A DNA stretch of 64,000 nt from Saccharina japonica (lineage: Eukaryota; Sar; Phaeophyceae; Laminariales; Laminariaceae). The notes under the pieces are model-generated. The model did no database searches and had not been told where the DNA came from. It was given only the letters and a program-made list of their open reading frames with translations. A program made the position numbers and the translations under genes. The stretch lies in contig MEHQ01002400.1 of assembly GCA_008828725.1 (NCBI GenBank), positions 106,645-170,644 on the forward strand, in the 5' to 3' direction. Below, one piece after another: positions 56,541-64,000 of this stretch (positions are counted from its first letter, which is position 1; each line of letters starts with the position of its first letter).

Positions 56541-56550
56541 TTACGATACG

Positions 56551-56633
56551 CGTTTGTCCCTTGGCATCGTAATTGCGGACCTTAACCTTCTTCCTCTCGC
56601 CGGCGGCCTGGGCCGACGGCGATGTTCCCTTGT
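56551..56633 (-). CDS. Candidate short exon, unknown gene
   Basis: On the minus strand, an acceptor-like CATACAAG is followed by an open frame GTSPSAQAAGERKKVKVRNY and DAKGQTRI, ending at a strong donor GTAAGTGG. The neat basic sequence and good donor suggest a genuine exon. I found no partner exons, and the family is unknown. Confidence 0.35.
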
Positions 56634-56789
56634 ATGAGCTATTATTGTAGTTCATACATACCAGTATTATACAAGGTCGGGAAGATATCTGCCTTGAGCG
56701 GTCTAGATCATGAGTTGGGAATCGATGTTCTGTCCGAGGTGTGACATATAACATTTCGCCCCAACGTGTACGTTCGTGCCCCTCCGGCA

Positions 56790-57134
56790 GGCACCCAACG
56801 CGCATAACCTGGTCGTCGTGGAGGTAAAGGCCGAGGAGTCAACGAGAAACTCGGTGGGTCCCGGGTTGCAGCGCGATACAAACCCTGACCTGCCCCGTGA
56901 GACGAAGCGCCCGGCGGGAGGAGACGACAAGTTCAGCCTCTCGCCGAAAGCGAATAGCCTACTCCCGAAGCTGGACATGGCGGGCCTTTTGTTTGTCCGA
57001 AATATTGCGCACCGCCAGGACAACTCCTTCGCCTTCGCGTTCTGGGAGCAGTGTTTCCCAGAACGTTGTCAGGACATCGTCCTTGAGGAGGTGGGAGGGG
57101 GTCTTAGCGAAGTGTGGGAGTCAACTAAGCAAAG
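56790..57134 (+). CDS. Candidate exon, unknown protein, possibly 5' part of the piggyBac-like gene
   Basis: Opens after a plausible acceptor (CCCCTCCGGCAG) and runs to a GTACGT donor at about 57135. The protein is balanced and acidic: NAHNLVVVEVKAEESTRNS, KLDMAGLLFVRNIAHRQDNS and FAFAFWEQCFPERCQDIVLE. The opposite strand is also open but Arg-rich, as a shadow would be. The splice phase does not fit simply with the exon at 58380, so linkage is unproven. Confidence 0.35.
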
Positions 57135-57958
57135 TACGTACTCATATATATATATACTTCGAAGTATGTATACTTCGTTATCCCGATGTGGTCGTGTTAT
57201 TGGTGTTGCTATAACATTGAAATTCCTCGCGAAAACGCAAAAAAAAAAAAAAAAAAAAAAAACACGCCTATTAGGGTCGTTCTTATCGAGCAACTTTTCT
57301 TCAAAAAATCCATTTTTTTTGTTTCCCAAACAAAAATCAGGAAAAAGCAGGAAAAGCAGGATTTATTTGGAAATTTTTGGAATTTTAACAGGGGAGCAAA
57401 GTATTTGGAAGGCTTCGCATTCCAATATTTTGGTATTACAAAAATTCCCCTTCGGGATTGTGGTTGACTTAAAATCCCGGGGGGGGGTGTCGCAAGCTGA
57501 AAAGGGAGAACACAGCAGCAGTAGGCGTTTGTACCTCGTACCAGCTTTACTCGTACGTGGCCACCTGATAAGTAACCGGGCAAGCGACACACCGACCAGC
57601 CCAAACGAGTTTATAAGTTGTTCCATAAAGTTCCGGCTCGAAGGTGTGATTGGTAGTACCGTATATGACAGTGTATATCACACCCCCTGGGGTGATTTTC
57701 AAAGCGATTTTTTTCCATAATAACCAGGGTGGCACAGACAACGAAAAAGGCGGCTTTCGGAGCATCTCGTCGAGACCTTTCCATAGACGGACGGGCCGCT
57801 CGGGGTTAACGCTCGACCGGTCGTCGAGCAAATCAGCGTTGAAATTCGTCCGAGGGGGTTTGGTATACAGCAGTGTCATATACGGTAGCTACCGGGTTAA
57901 CCATTGTTCGAAACGTTAACCTTCCTTTTGCCATAGTTATTTCGGAATTTCGTATTTA

Positions 57959-58062
57959 CGGAGGGCCATAGTAAATAGGACCTACGGTACTGTACACATG
58001 AAATCATTTTTTTCCCCCTATTGTTACTAACAATATTTGGTCCTATTTACTATGGTCCTCCG
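57959..58062. mobile_element. MITE family A copy with TA target duplication
   Basis: CGGAGGGCCATAGTAAATAG and CTATTTACTATGGTCCTCCG are inverted ends. TA lies on both sides (57957-57958 and 58063-58064). The core is in the opposite orientation to most copies. Confidence 0.9.
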
Positions 58063-58989
58063 TAATAATGCTTTCGCTACTGGTGTATGTATACATGGGA
58101 AATCATATGACGTATGATATTATTAGTTTTGTTTTTTCGTCGCGCATGACAATAAGTCCCCCCCCCCCAAAAAAACCTCTCCACCTTCGCACCGCCTTCA
58201 CCAATGGTTCCGGAAACCCCTCGAACCTCTCGTCTGCGCTACCGCATCGGTTTTACAAACCAACAGGCCCTGTCAGCGTCTGCAACGAGAGCGCTAACGC
58301 CTCCGAGGACGAGGGGGGAAGCCAGCACGGGGCGAAGGGGCTGGCGGGCGGGAACGTCGAGGTACCTTCTGTCACGCAGACAGACGGACGGGAAAAAGGT
58401 CCAAGGTTTCGAGCGGAAGCACCTCTACGGCGCGCTGGGCATCCTCATGGTCGCGGGGATCAACCGGAAGCGGCGCATAAGGGACCACTGGGACACGGGC
58501 CCGCTGGACGACTGCCCCATGGTGCGAAAGTGCATGCCTCGCGACGTGTTCCTGGGGTTCTACCCGAGGCTGTTCCGCATGTCCGCTGCTACCAGACACG
58601 TCAACAAGGACCACCCGGAGTACGAGTCCAAACGCCACACCAGGTGTGTGCGTGGGCGTTGCGAGGTTGTCGGGGAGGGCGATGCCGCGGTTTTAGCTAA
58701 AAGTATTGCAAGACACTGGTGCCTGCGCGTTTTCCGCGCTACGTGCTTTTGTACTTGTTCGGTTGCCCTTCATCCCTCAATCCTTTTAGTACTGCACTGT
58801 ACAAAAGCATGTAGCTGACAATGATTCTAAGACGTTTGTCCCCAAAACTGGAGTGCAGTCCTAAACGAGCTACTGCTGTAACCATATGTTTTTTTTTTTC
58901 GCTTCGCGAGCGCAGCTACAGTAGTGAAGTGACCTACCAGTTACTACTGAAGTGACTATTCAAAGTTTTCCTGCAAGGAGCCCACGCTT

Positions 58990-59007
58990 ATTTGTCACTG
59001 CTGTTGC

Positions 59008-59039
<32 letters not shown>

Positions 59040-59045
59040 TCGTCG
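58990..59045 (+). repeat. CTG trinucleotide repeat
   Basis: About a dozen CTGCTG units within the transposase intron. Confidence 0.85.
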
Positions 59046-59639
59046 TCGCCTTTCCTTTTGGTCCTCTATTCGATCGGGGTTTTTTTCCTCCGTCAGTACG
59101 TAGACAATGTTAACACACCCAATGGTGTGATGGGCCGGGCCGGGATGGGATGGACGAGTACATGGGTAGGTTAAGGTTACATGTAGACATGACGTAAAGT
59201 ATGGAACATATATCGTATTACCAGGCACCTCCCTGAAGCATATTTAATGTCCCCGGGAGAAACATGCCTGTTGTCTCTGGGACGTATTCCCAGATCGTTA
59301 CACGTACGTATATCCATAGTGTACACCTCGTACACTCAACAAGACACGCGACGTATATGTATAGTCGTTGTACTACAGTACGTCTGTTCCTCTGTAATCT
59401 AACCGCGTCCTCTGCTTTTTGGCCAAACCCCCTGGAAGCTTGAGGACTCTTTTAATACACTACATACAGGGATACCATACCCCTGTTTTTTTCAAGGCTC
59501 CTTGTTTGATGAGCTTCACCATACAACTCGCCCCAACACGAACTTCAAGAAAAAACGAAAAAAATCTGACTTTGAGAAAACTAACAAAAAATTACCTTTT
59601 AAAAAAACAAAGTGACTTGGACGAGAAAAAAAAGTGATT

Positions 59640-59845
59640 TTGAGAAAGAAAAAAAAACGGCCTTGAAAATAAATGAAAATGTCACCCGATAAACAATCCC
59701 ACGACCTATATAGGTTTATAAGCAATACCGCGCATATAGTATTGTAGAACACAAATTAGTTTATAACGAAAATTGGGTAGCCCCTCAGTTGAGGAGTATA
59801 CTAATACTCAGTGATGAACTATTTCGGCCAAAAAGTATACAGCAG
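59640..59845 (-). mobile_element. MITE family B fragment
   Basis: CACCCGATAAACAATCCCAC, GACCTATATAGG, GCCCCTCAGTTGAGGAG and TTTCGGCCAAAAAGTATA match family B landmarks in minus orientation. The end is overwritten by the family C copy at 59849. Confidence 0.5.
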
Positions 59846-59848
59846 TAA

Positions 59849-60012
59849 TGGTCCCTCTATAGTGCCGGTAAGAACGAGCCAACAATACCGGCACTATTTC
59901 GGCAACCGGCACTATTTACTCCGCACGCTACCACACTGGTGAATCCCATCTGCACCGATAAGCGATTCCATATGCACTATATAACGAAAAACCGGCACTA
60001 TAGAGGGACCAC
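59849..60012 (+). mobile_element. MITE family C, best-kept copy
   Basis: Inverted ends GGTCCCTCTATAGTGCCGGT, with CCGGCACTAT repeated internally. 164 bp, ending 84 bases before the transposase exon at 60097. Confidence 0.85.
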
Positions 60013-60429
60013 TGCCACTACTGTGCCCCTATCGTCGCCACGTCGGTTCCACGCCAAGCTAAGAACCGCGTTCTCTATGTCTGCACCCACCGTCAGGAAG
60101 CTCGGGGATGCTTTTAGTCTGGCGTGGAGTTCGATCGTGACTCCCGGCCGGTGGTTGTCGTTCGACGAGCGGAACAAGACAAAGAACACAGCAAGAGCGC
60201 TGCTGTACCTCATGGGGTTTGGCGAGTCCGACCCAGTCGAGTACGGTGAGGTCGGGTTTCTGGAAGAAGAAAAAAAAGACGCCGGTGAAAATCGGAAACG
60301 GGTTACCGAACAAGAGATTTTTCGCGGGCGATCTAGTAATCGCGTCGCCTTTTAACGTAAGGCTGCGTGCTGGCACACAGAAAGCGTTCGCGAGGACCTC
60401 TATCTTCTCCTGGAAGAAATAATGGTGAA

Positions 60430-61380
60430 ACCGAGGGTGCTCAGCAAAAAGAGGAAACGGCCTACACGATTTCTCAGTGTCAAAATGAAAGACAAACCAG
60501 CGTGCGTTGGGATTTGTGGATGAAATTACGTTTTTTTTTTCATGTTTGTATTTTTATTGGTTTTAGTATACCTGTCTGGGTCTCGCAAATTGAGTACATA
60601 GTGGGGTGTCGGGAAACTGCTCTTTACGTGGACCCCTAATGAAACCACTGCGGTATTAGAGGGTAGTATATGCAAGTCGGACTGGAACATGTACGATCCA
60701 TTGTCTAAAGTATTTTTTTTGTTTTGGTAATAGCAACAATAATTATCCATATGAAGGTACGTGTGTATATACCGAGGGGGAGGAGAAAGGAAGACGCCTG
60801 CTGTGACCATTTTTTTTGTCCAGAAAGGCCGCTAAGGGTAAAGCCTCCTGCACTACTATTATTATGATACGAGTTGAGCTGGAAAGTAAAAGTGCTGGTG
60901 GAGAAAAGGAAATGTCACCTCCTAAAAACAAAACAATTACGTACCAGTACTCTGTTGTGTTTTTTTTTTTCTATTTAGGTTGGAATTGAAACTGGAAGTG
61001 TATCTGGAAGTGAAAGTGGAAGTCAATCCGAAAATGAATTGTAGAAAAGTACGTACGCAGTATAATCCAACTTAGAGTACTTCTATTGAATGCCGATACT
61101 GACTGGTATACAAAAAAAAAATGTTTTTTACGCACTGTCTCGTCCAAACATGTGCGCTATGACATCATAAAATAGTTTAGGTCGCGTCGTTTCTGCGCAG
61201 CGCGCTGCACCAAAAGACACACGACCCCTCGACACCCAAACCCATAATAATCCCTCCTCGCGTGTTGAACGCCTGCCCCGCCCGGCTTGCGTTATAGGGT
61301 TCCAAGACCGGGACCGTTTCTGCCCAAAAGGTTGGTGCTATGTCCAGGCCACGAGTAACGCCTACCTCCTTTTCGCCAAG
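60430..61380. other. No supported exon
   Basis: T-rich and A-rich runs with short frames. 60975-61035 repeats GGAAGTG units. Confidence 0.35.
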
Positions 61381-62283
61381 TGGGCTGAGGTGCTGCGATT
61401 TCAGTGCAAATAGGCGATAAAGGAGCGGGGCAAGCAGAGTGGGGAGGGGGGTGCCGCTGGGGGTGGAGGGGGGGTAGGGGGTGTGGCAGGGGGAGAGGAA
61501 AACGTGGACATATCGCTAGGGGAGCTTGAGGAATTCGATGGCTTGTTGGCCAAGGTCCTCAAGATCAAGCGCCCCGAGTGGGACCGGAGGCTAGCGACAC
61601 ACCTCATCATGAATTGCATCGCGGGCCATTCGAACCCGGGGGGTAAACGCAAGCGCAAGCGCAGAATGGAGTCTGTTTCTTGGAGCGGTGCTGCCGCAAA
61701 GACTCAGCGTGTGTGCAATGGGGGCAGATGTAAGACGCGAGAAAATCAGGAAGCGGGCTCGAAAACCAGGACTTACGGAGCGTGCTGGTGTAACATTTGC
61801 CCCGGTGGGAAAGGGGTAGAGAGGGCGTTGCCTCTGTGTAAGACGTGTGACGAGCACGAGGCGGCGCACGTAAAGGCAGCGAAGTACGCCGGTGCACGTC
61901 AAACGTTCAGGAGGATCGACTGGCTTGACTCCCCGCCATCGTGAGTTGCCGGGGTGTATTTGTTTTCGTTGCCACGGCCGGAGTTATTATTTTATATTTC
62001 CCCGTGGTACGAGTACAGTTGAACCGCTTGGAGATCCACAGAAATAACAGCAAAAACAAAATGTCCAGAGTTGTGATAATGCTGGATATTTCAAACTGCT
62101 TCGATGGAGAAGCGGATTTTTTGGTGGGGTACCTGTGGGATGGTAGCAGAATGCATTCCGAGAAGCGCACGACCCTTTCGACGGCGTTCCGGGTCAAAAA
62201 CATCAATAAATGGCCGAAAAAACAAATCGAACTGAAACAAATCGACCTTCCTTAAGAAACAGCCTTACAGGCAAGCCATTACT

Positions 62284-62632
62284 ACTACTTTTTTTTTTTT
62301 TTTTTTTTTCTCCATCCCATTTATTATCTTCGCCCTTCCTTTATCTCTCCTTCCTAGTCGTAACTCAGCTCCGGGGTCACAAAGTAGGCTCCTCTCCCTC
62401 CTCCCCCACTACGGTTCTTGCCTTGCATTTTTATCGCGAGAAGATTTCAGCACTTTCTTCCCTCGTCGACTTGCGTCGGATTCCGCCTACCCACGCCACG
62501 AAGGCGCTCTCAGCAATTGGTACCTTTTTATTTTTTCAAATAAAGTAAAAACCTCACCACGGTGGGACTCGAACTTGGGTACCAATGCCAGTAGCCTTTG
62601 AAGCTGACCACTGGTCTACCGGGGCGACTGGT
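62284..62632 (-). mobile_element. Full-length tRNA-derived SINE with A-tail
   Basis: On the minus strand it starts GTCGCCCCGGTAGACCAGTG (box A region) and has box B AGTTCGAGTCC near 62570. The body follows (AGAGCGCCTTCGTGGCGTGG, GAGGGAAGAAAGTGC, TCTCGCGATAAAAATGCAAG, TTTGTGACCCCGGAGCTGAG), then GGGCGAAGATAATAAATGGG and an A-tail, seen as the T run at 62290-62311 on the plus strand. It is the reference copy for the five shorter ones (37250, 38395, 40485, 43925, 55175). It would be pol III transcribed and depends on a LINE for movement; no LINE is seen in the window. Confidence 0.85.
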
Positions 62633-62639
62633 CCAGAGT

Positions 62640-63288
62640 GTGGTCTTATTATCATGTTCCTTTTGGGGTGTGAGCGCACCGTGCTCGTACGTAGTATCAC
62701 GCGGCGCGCGTGTTGTGCAAGTCAGTCCTTGCGTACAAGTCCGGGTGCTCTATCTGTGAAACCCTCTACCTCTACCCCACAGCAGTGGCCCAAGTTGCTC
62801 TGTATTGCCGACGCTGTCGTAGTCGCAAAACAAAAATCCGACAATTTTTGCCTCTGAAGCCCCCCCAAAAGGGGTTAAGACAGGGGTTGCAATTTTGAGG
62901 CCAAACACATTTCACTGATTCTGTTTACACTCCTCAACTGTGGAGCTGTGTGCCCAATATGTTTGGGTCTGATGTGTATGTTACAATATTAATAGTATCA
63001 TAGCATTCGTTAGGTACCTAGACCTAGAGCTCTATAGCCCCCATGAAGTTGTGTATCGGCCTTACAATAGCTTTCCTCAAAATCGGTTGTTGTGTGGGGC
63101 ATACGTAGAGTTTCTGAAATGAGGAAGGTGCCTCATAAGCATATCAGAATAAGGTCCTACCCTTATAGGGCAAATACATAGTACGCGTCGTGTGTTGGGG
63201 GCAAGCGAAAGGGAGGCATTCGTTAGCCTATATGGGAGTAGGTACCGTCAGAAGTATAGGCCACGATCGAGAGGTAACCTATTGATAT
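62640..63288. other. No gene seen
   Basis: Short frames only. CCTCAACTGTGGAGCTGTG near 62932 and GAGCTCTATAGCCCCCATG near 63026 are family B-like fragments. Confidence 0.35.
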
Positions 63289-63290
63289 TA

Positions 63291-63389
63291 CGGAGGACCA
63301 TAGTAAATGGGACCAAATTTTGTTAGTAAAAATACGTAAATATATAGGTTTTTGTGTGTACGGAAGGTCCTATTTACTATGGTCCTCCG
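63291..63389. mobile_element. MITE family A, best-kept copy
   Basis: CGGAGGACCATAGTAAATGG and CTATTTACTATGGTCCTCCG are near-perfect inverted ends. TA precedes it (63289-63290) and TG follows. Confidence 0.9.
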
Positions 63390-63408
63390 TGATAGTAAGA
63401 ACATCAGG

Positions 63409-63735
63409 CTCACTTTGTGGGCGAGGCGCTCAGAAAAATGGATTATGAATTCGTGCTCAAGCAGCGAGCAAGGCTCACTTTGTGGGGGGGGGCGCTGAGA
63501 AGATTGGATTAAGAAATCGTGCTCAAGCAGCGAGCAAGGCCCACTTTGTGGGGGGGCGCCTAAGAAGATTGGATTAAGAAATCGTGCTGAAGCAGCGAGC
63601 AAGGCTCACTTTGTGGGGGGGGCGCTAAGCAGATTGGATTAAGAAATCGTGCTCAAGCAGCGAGCAAGGCTCACTTTATGGAGACGCGCTAAGCAAATTG
63701 GATTAAGAAATCGTGCTCAAGCAGCGAGCGCTACA
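63409..63735 (+). repeat. Five tandem ~65-bp repeats
   Basis: Each unit has GGCTCACTTTGTGGGGG, GGCGCTAAG, AGATTGGATTAAGAAATCG and TGCTCAAGCAGCGAGCAA. The frame on the other strand is a repeat product, not a gene. Confidence 0.92.
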
Positions 63736-64000
63736 TTGAATCCTACATAAAAGCTTATGTTCAAGGTTGTTCAAGGGTGGTCTGGTGTCTCAACGTAATA
63801 TGGCTCGAAAACGTCTGCTCAGGTGGATTATTTCTTGCTGTCGGGCTTATCTTACAGTTGTCGTCAAAGTCGGTTGTCGGGCTCCTGTACTATAATAATC
63901 AAGTGATTTTCATAACCTCAGAAACTTTTAGGTGTTACGTACCCCTATAAGGCAAATAGCATACGTACATCATATTTATTGGGCAAGACAACGGGAGGAG

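Larger units (their letters stand above)
58380..61944 (+). mobile_element. piggyBac-like transposase, split and probably defective
   Basis: The exon 58380-58643 encodes the start of a DDE_Tnp_1_7 domain: QGFERKHLYGALGILMVAGI, RDHWDTGPLDDCPMVRKCMP, RDVFLGFYPRLFRM. It ends at a CAG|GTGTGT donor in phase 2. A matching acceptor at 60096/60097 leads to KLGDAFSLAWSSIVTPGRWL followed by SFDER, the region of the first catalytic Asp. After that the similarity to the family fades within about 15 residues. A further open segment (61483-61944) ends in a Cys-rich ribbon-like region (VCNGGRCK, CWCNICPGG, LPLCKTCDEH), like the C-terminal zinc-binding end of piggyBac transposases. The remaining catalytic Asp residues are not found, and no TTAA-flanked ends were located. 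It is an old transposon copy or, less likely, a domesticated gene. Confidence 0.55.

Noticed and set aside
62556-62632. Genuine tRNA gene
   Set aside because: Same reason; it is the head of the full-length SINE.
63409-63735. CRISPR-like array
   Set aside because: Units are contiguous tandem repeats without unique spacers, in a eukaryotic context.

Overview
The window looks like nuclear DNA of an intron-rich, repeat-rich eukaryote, most likely a brown alga of the Ectocarpus type. This is an inference. The support is small exons with GT-AG splice sites inside long introns, TTAGGG-type interstitial telomere repeats, CpG- and GC-rich exons in mixed-composition flanks, and a secreted carbohydrate-binding-like gene. 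There are no operons. Many long open frames here are by-products of simple repeats.

Three host genes can be assembled with matching splice phases. (1) A plus-strand family-16 (METTL21-like) methyltransferase has four exons between 13490 and 21661 and a long Cys/Ser-rich repeated C-terminal tail. (2) A minus-strand UPF0047/YjbQ-family gene has four exons between 47971 and 38910; its second intron is about 6.9 kb and full of mobile-element remains. (3) A minus-strand secreted protein (26035 to 24961) has a signal peptide exon followed by a discoidin-like carbohydrate-binding domain. Weaker candidates are a 3' exon of a low-complexity acidic protein (460-1410), which contains a run of 69 G, an exon at 3926-4254, and a piggyBac-like transposase split over 58380-61944.

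Most of the rest is repeats. 4.5-11.5 kb is a diverged satellite of about 210 bp, interrupted by a 1.6 kb block made of CCATGG motifs. 12.1-12.8 kb is a second ATGG-rich minisatellite. 18.6-19.9 kb, inside the methyltransferase's third intron, is a minisatellite that switches strand halfway and so forms a large inverted repeat. Several MITE families recur: a TA-flanked family of about 100 bp, a family of about 300 bp with 4-bp target duplications, and a family of about 180 bp whose ends are repeated inside it. A tRNA-headed SINE family has at least six copies. Fossil Copia-like LTR retrotransposon pieces lie at 41.3-42.9 and 44.1-44.4 kb; the first contains three copies of one segment in alternating orientation. 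The clearest intact mobile element is a foldback element at 50306-52559, with two arms of about 893 bp, about 99% identical, and a perfect 9-bp target duplication, the signature of Mutator-like elements. There is a 586-base assembly gap at 30323-30908.

The genes show no shared pathway. The window is best read as three ordinary host genes in a sea of transposon-derived DNA.
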